Shown here: in pieces, positions 9,460 through 20,653 of the stretch
Layout of the letters: each line of letters starts with the position of its first letter
Numbering within the stretch: position 1 is the first letter of the stretch
Origin: Klebsormidium nitens
Taxonomy: Eukaryota > Streptophyta > Klebsormidiophyceae > Klebsormidiales > Klebsormidiaceae
Assembly: GCA_000708835.1 (NCBI GenBank)
Contig: DF237762.1
Location: 1-31,191, forward strand
DNA length: 31,191 nucleotides
Direction: 5' to 3'
The notes under the pieces: generated by a model
What the model was told of the DNA's origin: nothing
The model's input: only the letters and a program-made list of their open reading frames with translations
Database searches by the model: none
Made by a program: the position numbers and the translations under genes

Positions 9460-12400
9460 TCAATTGCTACCCTTTCCTTTCTGGTATACACCCCAGATGT
9501 TCGTAGCTACCCCTAGGATTGACACCGTCGCCCCAACGGCAAGCAGCGACCAGGCCGACCTGTTGTGCGACACCCTCGTGACGGCCCCATCCGTTCTCAA
9601 AGCAACTAGACCGGGCAGAATAAACCCTATGATAACGGCCGCGGTGGACCCCGTGAATTGGAAGGCGACCCAAATGTTGGGCACCATTATCGACCCAAAC
9701 ACAGCAAAAGCCAATATGCCACACGTAAGAACGATAAACCGGACATGCTCGAAGCGGTTCGTTTCGCCGAAAATGACCGCGTCAAGGATATTACGCACCG
9801 CGAACACAATGAGCGGGAAGGTCAGCACGAGCGTGACCACGTAACCCAGCCTAACCGCGCTGGTTAGGATAACCACGTGGTGGATGATCTTCGAGATGTC
9901 GCGGTCGAAGTTTTGGAGGATGTCGGTAGACGTCGCATCGCCGAACAGCGTGTACGCAGCGCAGGAAAAGAGGACGTAGGAGAAGCCAACGACGTAGACG
10001 GAGTTGGTCACGACGACGCGCATCTTCTCCTTGGACGGCGACCGCAGCTCGCGGTAGATGGGAAAGACTGCGGGAGGATAGGGCAAAGGTCAAAACAAGA
10101 AACGGAAGAACAATGCCGGACCACGGAGTCTGGAAGCTCGATGCGCTCGTTTTCCTGGACGTCTGAAGTAGCCAGCATAAAGAAGACGTGAGTAGAGAGC
10201 GAGGTAAACGACAAGACTTGCGGTTGACTCTGCGACAGTCAAAAGGCGGACTCAAAAGCGAGAGGAAGAAGATGATGGGTCCACTTTTCCTAACGACGTT
10301 TTTCAAAATGTAATGATTGGCAGGTTGGAAGAGATCCGCCGGCTCAAGAGCAGAACGAGAGAATTCACTATTGGCCTCGCTGATTGCTGCATCGAGTTTC
10401 TCAATTCAGGCGTTGGCAGAGCTTCTCGGCAACACGGAGGCAGCGATATACGAGAAACGGGGCCCGAATGACGGCTTGTTGGCTAAGCGAAGTAACTCGA
10501 GAGTATCAGGCGGCAGCACAACAAAGGTTGAAAACCGCAATACTATGCCACGATGAACCCTTCTCCGTGGGGGTCTTAGATGGGTGAAAATGCGAACTGC
10601 CTGCGGCAACTACGAAGCGGGAGAGCAACCAGGAAAAGCAAAAGCTTGGGAGTACGAGTGAAGCAAAATCGGCTAGAGTCACAACCGCTTCTGACGCATT
10701 GTGACACTGAGAACGGCGCCGTTTCTCACCATTGTAGTGGCAGATAAACGCGTTAGCCACAACGGGAAGGATGGAGAAGAATGTGAATAGACCCGTCCCC
10801 TCGGGCAGCCAGCGGGGCATCGTGGCTTGGCCCTGGTAAACTCTGACCCCTGCCAGGTAGACGGTCGTGCACACCGCCAGGAGCGCGAGTGTGACCGAGA
10901 GAGCGCTCGTAAAGCTGAGCGCATCTGCGAGAAGGTAGAAAATAGCGGATCGGACGGTCGGAATAGTTCGAAGAAAAAGGAGGCCACTTCCCACTTAATT
11001 CTGACCCCTGCCACGTAGAGGGTCGTACATACCGTCAGGAGCGCAAGTGTGACCGACAGCGCGCTCGTAAAGCTAAGCGCATCTGCGGCAAGATAGAAGG
11101 ACAGGATCAGACAAAAGAGATAATCTGGACGGTAAAATATCTTGGCAAGGAGGAAGGAGATTTTCGGATACTTGAGGTAAACGGTCGTGCAAACCGTTGG
11201 GAGTGTAAGTGTTACTGAGAGAGCGCTTGTAAAGCAGAGTGCATCTTCGAAGAAGATTGAAAAAGCATTTCAGACGATCGGAGGTTTTCTAAAATAAGAA
11301 AGGTAGACTTTTGAACCTTCAGATGGACGGTTGTGTACACGGCCAGGAGCGCGAGCGTGACCGACAGCGCGCTCGCAAACTTAAGCGCATCTGGCGCAGG
11401 ATAGAAGGACAGGATCGGACAGAAAGAGACTTTTGGGCGGTCAGAAAAAGTGGAGATGAGGAAGGCAGCAATTCAAAAATGGAAATAGACGGTCGTGCAC
11501 ACGGCCAGGAGCACGAACGTGGTCGAGAGAGCGCTCGTGAAGCTAAGCGCATCTGCGGGAAGGTAGGAAGAACGAATCAGAGGGTTGGAAAACCTTTAGC
11601 TATGAGAACGTCAGGGTTCTCATGAATCCAGGTCGTCCAGGAGCGCCAGCGGGACGGTGGAAGCACAGGATTGGACGGCCGGAAAAGCATTTGAGAGAAG
11701 GAAGGTAGACTCCCAACTCCACGGGTAGACACTCGTGCAGACAGCTGGGAGTGCGAATGTCACCAGAGGGCGCTCGTGAAGCTCAGCGCATCCGCGGGTG
11801 GTGAGAGAAAGGATGGAAGGGTCAGAAAACTTCAAAAAAAAAAACGGGAGGGGGGTTTCGATTGATCCAGGTAGACGGTCGTACATACTGCCCTAAATTA
11901 CGTCTTGTAGGATGGATATGTAAGGCTTGAGGTCCTTAAAGAAATGCGGGGATGACTTTAAATCTCTGCAATGTAGACGGTGTTACAAAATGCTAAACCG
12001 CAAGAAGGACCCGACAGGGCGCTTCGCGATGGGCAGTGGAAAGTGTAGAAAAAGTTTGGGAGGAAGCCGAAGGGTAGGCTTTGGCACCCGACAGGCAGAC
12101 CGTCGAGGACAATGCTAAAAGTGCGAGCGTGGCCAAACAGAGCAACCTCGCCGTTTCCTATCACCCTCAAAACCCTTTACTAATTAATAGCTGAATGGCA
12201 AATTGCGACCGTCTTGAGCCTTCGAGGGACATTAGTGCTGGATCCAGTATGGCAGAAGCAGCTTCTGTGGTATCAAAACAAGCCGCAAGGTCAAAGGAAC
12301 CGAGTCTTCGTCAAGAAGAAAGAATCAACCAAGCTCCGGGAAGATAGGGTAAAGAGAAGCCCAAGCACCTCGCAGGCTCGCTCAATACAAGCGGTCCTTC

Positions 12401-14480
12401 ATCAGGAGGACAGGTTTGAACGGTCAATCTATTCAAGTCCGATCAGACGGTTACCACCGTGCTACCCCGTTTGAAGCGGGAAAAAGACACCTTTTTAGAA
12501 GCTCGAAAGCAGGTCCATAAAAGAGATAACACTGAGCGCCCATATGTTTCCACTCACCCATACGACGGAAGGACGAGAGCGGCAGGAGCAGCCCCACAAC
12601 GATCACGCTGACCACGAACTTGCGCGACGTGTACCAGACGTGCCGGTCCCCAAACCACTCGTCGATCAGTCCGGTGTGCAGCCCATCGTGCGACCCGCAT
12701 AACACGTCCCCTGCAAAGCCATTGAATGGTTCTCTAAGTATTCCGTTCTTCATTGAGCAGCCTCGTTGGTTGCGTACCAGGTTAAGCACTCGTCGGAGGT
12801 GAGGTGGCCAGAGACGAAACGGCAAATTTTGAGAATCATCTGATCAGTAACATATGAGGGGTGAATCAATGGGTTTGAAAGGACTTTCAAGAGACAGTCT
12901 GAAAGGTCCAATGATTAAGGGAAGTGGGCAGCACCGAGCTCGAGATGAATTCGTTTCTTAGCAGTTGAGTTACAAGATAAGCTTGGCCTTTGTGAAAGAC
13001 CTGGGACGACGATGCGCCATCTATGGAGCAACTCGACCATTCAACGGCAAAGAACGGATGTCCAAGATTCGTTATCATTCACACAATCCAGGGTCTCTGA
13101 AACTTTCTGCATCTCTTTAGAAGACAAGGCCAACGAGCTGGTGGCTCCTACCTGTGATAATAAGGTACGCAATGAGGAGCCCAAAATTGTTGATGACTAT
13201 CGCAAAGCGGAGTAGGTTTCTGCCCCCGTTTCCGAGCGCGCTGTAGACGAGGTTCGAGTAGGTGTACTGCCGGCTGACTTCCATGCACCGGAGCATGCCC
13301 CGTAGACTTGACCGCGTCAGGATGGTGATTCCGAAAAGGGCAAGTGTCCCCATCAGAATGCCCTGCAGATTAAAAAAGAATCAAGTCATACCTTCTTAAG
13401 TCACACCTTTTAGGTCAAGAGTTCTGTCCTAGTTAAGGGTCTGGTCATAAAGTTCGGCATACAGTCACAAAAGTTCCTGACTGAGACCAGTAAACAAGTA
13501 GAGAATTTGTGCATACTTGTCAAAATGTGTGACACGCCCTGCAAAGAAGGAAGGGCGCTCAGAAGATATACAACCTGGCGCGGATTGCTGGGCACAGAAA
13601 GTCCTCAGCTTGACGATTGTGATGAGATCGGGGGGGTGGAGATACTTGACTTGCACGACACAGTGTAGAATATTTCTAAAGAGTGCTCGCAGTGTGCTTT
13701 GATGAAAGTCTTCCTTATTATGGCCGACAAAAGGTTATCCACCTGTTAACAGGAAAGTGCACGTACTAGAAAACGAGCCCCACAGACAAAGCTCAGGTAT
13801 GGTCCATCTGAAGACTCCGGAACATGGCCCAAAAAGGACCTTGCTCAATTACATGAGGCGCTCTGCATCTATCCTTCATGCTAATGTGGATTGGGGGTGA
13901 ACCTCCAACAAAAGGGTGAAGTTTTGTGAAAGCAATATCTAGAAGCCCTTGAGCTTTTACACCCCACACATTTGACCTTGTCGGAGTGGTACAGGTTGTA
14001 GCATATTTAAGGGCTCTTAATAAGGAGCCCGCTGTGATTGCTCTTCAGGAACTGCTGCAACGAGATTTTATTCTCCAAGCCTCCTAGCACTCAACATTCA
14101 ACAGGGCACACAACCACTGGGCCGACCTCGCTCAGCAGCATCGCTCTCGCACAGAAAGTCAGATCATGCGAAACTTCTGAACACAGAAGTGGAATCGAAG
14201 CCTCCACCTCGCAGCCCCAGCACAGTTGCTACCACCACAAAATGCAAAGCGCACTGACCATGGTCTTCATAGCGTAGGGCAGCGCCATTATACCGGCGCC
14301 GAGCATCGTGTTCGTCATGTTGAATGAGGCGCTCTTGATGGATGCAGTGCCCCCCCATGACTCGTTTGCCGGCCGTGTTTCAGACGCTGCGTCTTCACTT
14401 TCTGGCTCTCTGACTACGATTGTGGTCGCCTCCGCATTCTGGGGGAGGAGCGGCGCACGAGCGTCAGAAGTGGTCGCCAT
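9460..14480 (-). CDS. Vacuolar-type amino-acid transporter, AVT6/SLC38-like (AAAP family)
   Basis: Five exons join in phase to 462 residues: 14480-14259, 13362-13152, 12710-12558, 10924-10730 and 10067-9460. This family moves neutral or acidic amino acids across membranes; plant AVT6 proteins act at the vacuole as exporters. The hydrophilic N-terminus contains ARAPLLP, then the family's first-helix block SFNMTNTMLGAGIMALPYAMK. Later marks are FAIVINNFGLLIAYLIITGD, LPLSSFRRMD, LSFTSALSVTLALL, ILPVVANAFICHYN followed by VFPIYREL, and GFILPGLVALR. About eleven membrane segments are expected. The ATG at 14480 was chosen because the upstream extension lacks an ATG. Length is normal for the family and no frame damage was seen. 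The third intron (10925-12557) carries an array of exon-4 copies. Substrate cannot be read from sequence. Confidence 0.92.
11009..12150 (-). repeat. Tandem array of exon-4 5'-end copies inside intron 3 of the transporter gene
   Basis: The first 74 bases of coding exon 4 (10851-10924) recur upstream at 11009-11082, 11171-11244, 11317-11390 and 11479-11552, spaced 146-162 bp, each with pyrimidine-rich intron sequence before it. These four keep an AG acceptor before (G)ATGC and an open frame: DALSFTSALSVTLALLTV, DALCFTSALSVTLTLPTV, DALKFASALSVTLALLAV and DALSFTSALSTTFVLLAV. Farther up are worn copies: about 11628-11666 (internally deleted), 11720-11791 (AG changed to GG, one-base deletion), 11867-11893 (fragment), about 11972-12035 and 12085-12150 (ancient, still readable as ATLALLALSSTVCLSG). 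None has an in-phase donor that would join it to a following exon, so simple exon swapping is not supported. Confidence 0.88.
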
Positions 14481-16319
14481 ATTGTTGGAAGTGGGTCTAC
14501 GGCTGCGACCAGCAATCTCCCACGAATGTGATGAGGGCGACTTCAATGTTCAAGTTCAAGGAACGCAATGCCATGAGCCAGTGATCTTGAAATGGATTGC
14601 CTTGCGTTGCCCTTTGAAGCTAGGTTTTATCAAATATTCACAATATATATCTTGCTCTAATGTAGACATATTCCAGAGCAACTACGGGAGCCGTAGGGTA
14701 ATACGCGGGCATGATTGACGCCCGTATCTGGTGGTAACGGTAAGAACGGTAAGTCTTATATGGTCTTACCTTTCCTTTAATATCCGCAAAAACTAACGCT
14801 AAGAAGGTTAAAGACCGGCAGGAAGCGATTGGGAAGCGTCTGAAAACAGTGTTGTAAGGGCTCGTATTGGCTGTCAGTCGGAGTATACGAGGACGTGCGA
14901 CTGGTGGTGTGACTGGACGAGTTCGCCACCCTGTCAGTCACCTGACTTCCAGCATTGGCAGAAACTGAGAAGGCCATGTTCGAGGCATCAAGGAATCAGG
15001 ATGGCATTCCATGGAAAAGGCAAACTTTAAGAATCTCTTTTAGGTAGCGGTCGAGGGTTTCAAAGGACGCCTATCTGATAGGTTTGGCATCCGTGGCGCC
15101 TGCTCTTGCTGTTGTCAGGCGGGGCTCTTTGACAGACAGTGGCGGGCTTGCGAAAGGCGCATCAAATTCAAACCAGCGGTCTCATGCCCTGAGATTCCTT
15201 TAAAAATCTTCTGAGTATTCACCGAGGTAGCCATTGGGGTTCAAAGAAGAAGTGTTCATTCATATTCTGACATTGTTCAGGTAAGGGTCTAACTTTCTGC
15301 TTCAATCAGGGCCGCGCCATTGCGTTTTTGTTCAGTAGATTTTTTTCGAAAAGAAGGCAGGAGTTTTAATCGTCGCTGAGCATTAGTAACCATTGGTGAG
15401 GAGTTAGCAGATTAGGGATTCTTCCAAAGATCTAGCAAAGCGGGAGTGCTAAGCACCCTGGAGCCCTAGAACCAGTTCAGTAAGCAAAGGTCTTGTCTTT
15501 GCTTTGTTCAATTTCAGGATGATTGGCGCCCTGCCATCATGTTCGATGCACTGATTGCACTTTTTCGCCCGGACTTTGTTGCAGCAGTCTTATTATTGGT
15601 GATCTCCGTGGTTATATTTGGAGAAGCGTCCTGACTCACTTCCCTCCTCCCGTCAGTGTTGTGCGTCTTCTCTACAGGATTGCTCCAATGAACCTGTTAA
15701 AAAAGGGCTGAGTTTTCTGTTGATTTCTATGCTGGTTTGCTAAAGGGGCCTCTTTTGCTTGCATCACTTATTGCTGGTTTCGCCCTCTGTATCACTTGTC
15801 TAGGCCTCTGTATCACTTGTCTAGGAAAGGCACTCCGCAGGCCAATGACCACACTTTTAGAACAGAGCGCACGTCCAGGTCAGAAAGTGTAGAGAACTCT
15901 TTCAATTCAGTCTCATTTGATACATGAAGTGACTGCTGGCTGATCTATGTCCCCCTCTTCTTCCCCCAGGACAGTTAAAGCAACGGCAAGGCTAGGGCTT
16001 AGCGGAGGGGTCTGGCTCGCGGTGCAAAGCACGTCAGAACCTCTTCCCTTCTTAAGCAGTCCCCAAACGAGGTGCAAACGTGTTTCTTCGAACCTAGCTT
16101 TAAGTTGCTCTTGGCTAGGCTGGGGTGACGACCAGTCAACATCGAAGGGTGATTTCAGGGGATTGGAAGGTGGCGCCTGGATTTAACCCCAGGTTAGCCG
16201 GCTCCGCCACGCCCAAGCCTTGCTGATTGACTGGCAACTCGACCTTTCAATTCAACAAGGTGACAACCGCCTTGCAAGAGTTGCGATTGAAATCGGAGCA
16301 ACTTTCGGATCGCGCCGGG
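14481..16319. other. Divergent intergenic region between the transporter and carrier genes
   Basis: This 1.8-kb spacer should hold both promoters and 5' leaders, since the genes point away from each other. No clear TATA box is placed well for either. A minus-strand ATG ORF at 14777-14977 (66 codons, Ser/Thr-rich) lies 300-500 bases upstream of the transporter start and could be an upstream ORF in its leader, but nothing else supports it. No RNA gene was recognised. Confidence 0.4.
15784..15825. repeat. Perfect 21-bp tandem duplication
   Basis: The unit CCTCTGTATCACTTGTCTAGG occurs twice with no spacer and no mismatch, in the spacer 500 bp upstream of the carrier start. It looks recent. No known regulatory motif was recognised in it. 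Confidence 0.9.
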
Positions 16320-18605
16320 ATGCCGACCCCGGCGATCGATTTCGATGAGGCGCGGAAGCGGGAACGGCGGAGGAGCCCCCCCTGGGTGAAAGCGGCCTCG
16401 GGGTCCCTAGGGGGGGTAGTCGAGGCCGCTTGCTTACAACCGATTGACGTCATCAAGACCCGGTTGCAGCTCGATCGGGCAGGCAAATACACGGGGATCT
16501 GGCAGTGCGGGTCGACGATAGTCAAGGAGGAGGGGGCCAGGGCGCTCTGGAAGGGGCTAACCCCGTTTGCGACGCACTTAACCCTGAAATATGCGCTCAG
16601 AATGGGGACGAATGCGGTGTTTTCGGCGGCGTTGCGGGACGTGGAAACGGGGGAGTTGTCGAGCGCGCGGCGGATGGCGGCGGGGTTCGGGGCGGGGGTC
16701 ACGGAGGCGTTGGTTATCGTGACCCCGTTCGAGGTGGTTAAGATCCGGTTACAGCAGCAGCAGGGGTTAACGAAGGAGTTATTGCGGTATAAGGGGCCGG
16801 TGCACGGCGCGGTGACGATCGTGAAAGAGGAGGGCCTGCGGGGGCTTTGGAGCGGGGCTACGCCGACTGTCATGCGCAACGGAACGAACCAGGCGGTTAT
16901 GTTTGCAGCTAAGGCCGCCATTGATAAAGTGAGTCCTGGCCCCCTTAAGTAAACCTGCGGCTGGGTTGTTCATAGATGTAAAACCGGCCATCGGGGGTGA
17001 CGCTCTGGATTACGGCCGTTTCGTAGCCCTTCAAACAAATTTGCGGCTTCTTCCGTTAGTTTTGGAGCTAGGCATGGCCGTTGGTGTTATCTTAGCCGTT
17101 GCTCAATTGATTTGCGGCTGATGTCGGACTTGAATTGATGTGTAACACGGATTAAAAGGCGCAATTCTGTGTTGCGAGAAGGAAGCACTGCCTGGAGCTT
17201 TATAAATTCCTCCAATTTCCTTCCCTCAACGTCTTCTTTTCCCCCCATTCCTTCCCTCAACTTTCCTTTTCCCAGTTCTCGGAATGGGGTCTTTCCTGTT
17301 CTGTGACGAACTGCGGATGTTTGTTTTTCGTCAGATTCGGCTTGCCTTTGCTGCAAGGCTCGGTTGAGACGAAGCAGCAGCTCTTTCAGCTGTTGAAAGA
17401 GCAGTGGAAATACTTTCCGCTCCTTTCCGATTATTTTTGGATACATTCAGGAGCTTGTGTGTTGTGTCAACCATTCGACTTGACCTGACTCTCCTGAAGA
17501 AGACCCATTTGTCTGACATTCTCTCGGTGTTTCCTCATAGACCCTTCGTAGAAACGTTCTTCGTTCACCCTTGGCTTCGAAAGCTTCTTGCTCAAAGTGT
17601 GACCGATCTGAGTCTCTATCGGTTTCGCTCCTGAAAATATTGCCTGGTGATCTTTGTTTTGTGTGCTCTGTCTTCATTGGCAGATTCCGCGCCGATCCGG
17701 CCTTTGTCCTAAGGAATCCGTTTCTGTTCATCTAACTTCGCTCCTCACCCTTGTTATCATTTGCCGTCGACCCAGGTCCTCTCTTATCTCATTCATCCCA
17801 ACAGCCGCTTTTCTAGATTGCCTGACGTATCGAAGTCCTCTAATCCACCTGATGTATCGAAGTCCACAACTCTGCCAGCTTTTCCTGTCTTGACTTTGCG
17901 CTTCCCAACACCTAGTGAAGTCCCTCACTTTCTGGTCTGTTTTTCCCAACTCGTCTGAGCCAGGTGATTATCCTTCTTTTCTCATCCCCCGCCCCACTTT
18001 CCCATGCTTTATGCATTCTTCAAATGTGAGGGCAACGGCCAAATACCCAACGTTCATACCGTCCCAGCTCTCACTTCCTTTCTCCCACTCTAGACCACCT
18101 AATCTACTCTGCCTAATCCTTCCACCCTGCTATATGCATAAACGGGAGGGCGACGATGCAAGATAATTCCGTAGTTCGCACCCTTTCTCCTGACCTTTCT
18201 TTGACCTTTTCTTTCTTCTCTTGACATAAACTTGAACCTTAAGCCTTTCCGTTTCCTGTCGCCGTGCAGTACGCATTCGATAAAAGGGAGGGCGACGGAC
18301 AGATCCTTGCCCCCTGGCAGTCCATGACTGCCGGCTTTCTCGCCGGGGTGGCCGGTCCTATTGCAACCGGGCCCTTCGACGTGGTGAAAACGCGGCTAAT
18401 GGCACAGGAACACGTGCCCGGGGTAGAGCCCCGGTACCGGGGCCTCTTCCACGCGATCGGAAAGATCGCGAGCGAGGAGGGCGTGTTGGCGCTCTGGCGG
18501 GGGCTGCTCCCCCGGTTGATGAGAATACCCCCCGGGCAGGCGATCATGTGGGCGGTCGCCGATCAGCTGACGGGGATGTACGAGAAGCGGCACATCGAGG
18601 ACTGA
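16320..18605 (+). CDS. SFC1: Mitochondrial succinate/fumarate carrier (SFC1-type)
   Basis: Two exons (16320-16928 and 18270-18605) join in phase 0 to 314 residues, close to the roughly 310 of plant SFC1. The protein exchanges succinate for fumarate across the inner mitochondrial membrane, linking the glyoxylate cycle and lipid use to the TCA cycle. The three carrier repeats each have their signature: PIDVIKTRLQ (from residue 41), PFEVVKIRLQ (136) and PFDVVKTRLM (238). Blocks nearly identical to the plant protein include GLTPFATHLTLKYALRMG, PTVMRNGTNQAVMF and RGLLPRLMRIPPGQAIMWAV. The start is the first ATG in frame; upstream in-frame codons contain no Met. GTGAGT is the donor at 16929. The 1.34-kb intron contains decayed copies of the second exon's start. 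Very sure of family; exact substrate inferred from plant and yeast SFC1. Confidence 0.95.
17821..17865 (+). repeat. Short direct repeat in the carrier intron
   Basis: An 18-base word, CCTGACGTATCGAAGTCC, recurs at 17848 with one change (GAC to GAT) at an offset of 27 bp. It lies in the pyrimidine-rich intron. No function was recognised. Confidence 0.75.
18007..18175 (+). repeat. Two decayed copies of the carrier's exon-2 start within its intron
   Basis: Bases 18007-18045 align without gaps to 18266-18304 at about 28 of 39 positions by hand and still read YAFFKCEGNGQIP, against YAFDKREGDGQIL in the real exon. A second copy at about 18141-18175 has lost five bases but keeps the 12-mer GGGAGGGCGACG and reads KREGDD. 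Both are preceded by pyrimidine-rich sequence, but their acceptor AG is gone (TT and TA). Spacing to the next copy is about 130 bp. They look like fossil duplications of the acceptor region, parallel to the array in the neighbouring transporter gene. Confidence 0.65.
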
Positions 18606-19807
18606 GTTTGTGTGTGCACGCCTGTCGTAGCTTGCGTTTGTCGGAAGTGCCTGTTGATTAGTCCGATTTTATTTTGGCGGTTGATAAATGGTGTACCGAG
18701 TACTGACTCTGGACCCTCGTTCTGGAGGGAAAAGCTGGTTGACATAACATTTGCTTCTGAGCAGGTTGGGCTGGTTAGTTGTAAAGCAGCGGTTGTGTAG
18801 ACTAACAGTTTGGGATGGCTCTGAAGGTCCATCCAGTCCCAAGATGACGTGTCGAATTCAAATACTACCTGTCTAGTCATCTGGAAGTCATGCCGTTTTT
18901 CCGGTGGCCGGATCAGAACCGTCGCTGATGTGACCACATGTCGCGAGCCTACATGTTGGTAGGCGTGAGTCATTGACGCGGTCGCACCTGCTCAACCCTC
19001 AGGATTTTGCAACCGTCTGTTTGGCAGGTCCATACATGTGACGTACGAAAATGATATAGGACCAAACAAACCAAAAAATAATATCATTGCAAAGTCGTCC
19101 GGATATCAGCTTTGAGGTTTTAGATTACTCTTTAGGTAAATCATTGCGGATGCACGACGGTCGGCCGCGGAATCTCCGAGTCAAGTTCCACATGACCGTC
19201 GGCTAACCGTCGCCAGTTTTCAAGGCAGATTCGGTATATATATTTGCTGATCCAAGTCAGCCTTTGATCTAGCTTGAAGGTCGTTCAATCATATTGCCCA
19301 AGAAGCTGAAATTACAGTCATTGTCGGAAGCGTTTCGTTGGCATGGAGGCCTAATTCTAATCATGTTAAGCTATAGACTGCAGAGCTTAGTAGACTGATC
19401 GAGACGTTGGGATTGCGGCTGTCTGATCACGACGAAATATATGGTTAAATCCGTAATTTTGCAAATCATATCGTTTTAATGCTAGCGCTGTCCTCATATA
19501 CTAACTTTGAAAAGGCAAAAATACATGCGGCATGAATGATCGACTGAGTGAGGACTTCATCATTATACGAAAATTGGCGGTAACACAGTATCGAGGTAAC
19601 ACTTATCCTTATCTTATTCAATTATGATCATACTTATCTTTACCCCCAAAAAGCCTCATGATAAGACTGAGGAAACCAATGTCAATCTGTTCCGTGTTCA
19701 GAATCCTATCTTTCAATACTCGGCTATCTCGGCTATCTACATAAATCGACCTACAATTATGTACATCTACATCTACATAATACAACTGGGTCGACATGCG
19801 CGTTTCC
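18606..19807. other. Convergent intergenic region; no gene seen
   Basis: This stretch lies between the 3' ends of the carrier and the repeat-protein genes, and should contain both 3' UTRs. It is AT-rich from about 19040 on. No ORF with family resemblance and no RNA gene were recognised. Confidence 0.45.
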
Positions 19808-20146
19808 TTACAAATAGTACGGTCTCCCATGGGGGTCCAAACCGAACTCCCACCCTAGGGAGTCCCGATAGTATGCTCTCCCCTGGCTGTCCAAATAGCA
19901 TGGTCTCCCTTGGGTTTCGAAAAAGTGCACTCTTTCTTCGGGGTCCACATAATATACTCTTCCTTGGCGGTCCATATAGAAATCATAGGTTCTAAACCCT
20001 TGGGGGTCCAGATAGTACGGTCTCCCTTGGTGGTCTAAAAAGTACTCTCTCCCCTGCGGGGTCAAATAGCACCTTCTCCCCTGATAATCCAAGAAGTACC
20101 TTCTCCCTTGGGAGTCAAAATAGTACCTTCTCCCTTGGGGGTCGAA
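19808..20146 (-). repeat. 27-bp coding tandem repeat (twelve units)
   Basis: At DNA level the array shows a 27-bp period, visible on the plus strand as recurring GTACCTTCTCCCTTGGG-like words. Adjacent units around 20050-20140 are nearly identical, while units at the 3' end of the gene have diverged. This pattern points to recent expansion near the middle of the protein. Confidence 0.85.
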
Positions 20147-20653
20147 ATGAGGGGTCGCGGGGGTCGCACGAGGGGGGCGCAGAACATGGCCCAAAGTGTC
20201 CGCCACCTGCCCCCAGGGGATGTCGCCTAGCGCGGGCCCGAGCTGGGTCTCCGGGGGGAAAGAGTCCTGCGGGGCGAGATACTGGTTGCCCCCCTGGTCC
20301 GAATAGTCAGGACAGTACACTGTCGCCGGCGGAGGCGGGCAGTACCCTGTGCTAAGGGGTTCAGGACAGTACTGTGCCCCTTGGGGAACAGAACAGCTGT
20401 ACGCTGTGTCTTGAGGGACAATGACCGTCGCTCCACCGTACCCCGGACTGTTTGCTCCAGGACAAAAGCTGGCATCCGCAGTGTCTGCCCCGACTCCAAC
20501 AACGTCCGCCGCAGCGACAACAATGTCTGCCCCGTCTATAGCCAAGCTTGCGACATCAAGAGTCGCGATAGAGACGCACACTCCTGCTGCCCGAGCTAAA
20601 GGTGCTGGAACGCCACAGGCTGTGAGGAAAATGCGGGTCACGCAGCCGGCCAT
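19808..20653 (-). CDS. Protein with C-terminal array of twelve 9-residue DxQGRxYY repeats
   Basis: A single open frame of 281 residues starts at the ATG at 20653; the longer reading from 20659 would begin with GTG. Residues 1-60 are Ala/Val-rich and partly hydrophobic and might be a signal or membrane-associated segment, but no clear cleavage site is visible. Residues 61-165 are Pro/Gln/Tyr/Cys-rich with repeated YCP words. From residue 170 to the end, twelve units follow the pattern [L/F]D-x-Q-G-R-x-[Y/F]-[Y/F]; all are 9 residues except one of 12, and the third, eighth and eleventh are more diverged. The unit resembles the DPxGRxYYVD core of WW domains and the YD-type strands of beta-repeat proteins, but the flanking tryptophans of WW domains are absent. 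Function unknown. It may extend through further exons that were not recognised. Confidence 0.65.
   Translation of the reverse strand: MAGCVTRIFLTACGVPAPLARAAGVCVSIATLDVASLAIDGADIVVAAADVVGVGADTADASFCPGANSPGYGGATVIVPQDTAYSCSVPQGAQYCPEPLSTGYCPPPPATVYCPDYSDQGGNQYLAPQDSFPPETQLGPALGDIPWGQVADTLGHVLRPPRATPATPHFDPQGRRYYFDSQGRRYFLDYQGRRCYLTPQGREYFLDHQGRPYYLDPQGFRTYDFYMDRQGRVYYVDPEERVHFFETQGRPCYLDSQGRAYYRDSLGWEFGLDPHGRPYYL

Noticed and set aside
11009-11552. Mutually exclusive alternative exons in the transporter
   Set aside because: The copies keep acceptors and frames, but none has a donor in the phase needed to join exon 5 at 10067 or exon 4 at 10924, so the claim was reduced to an open hypothesis.
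11311-11625. 104-codon plus-strand frame across the exon-copy array
   Set aside because: It starts with TTG and reads the antisense of the repeated exon copies; its repeats (HGQE-RER) simply mirror the array.
14777-14977. 66-codon ATG ORF upstream of the transporter
   Set aside because: Ser/Thr-rich, no splice donor to join it to the transporter, no family resemblance. At most an upstream ORF in the leader.
16247-16921. Long minus-strand frame antisense to the carrier's first exon
   Set aside because: A mirror frame caused by the high-GC coding sequence of the carrier.
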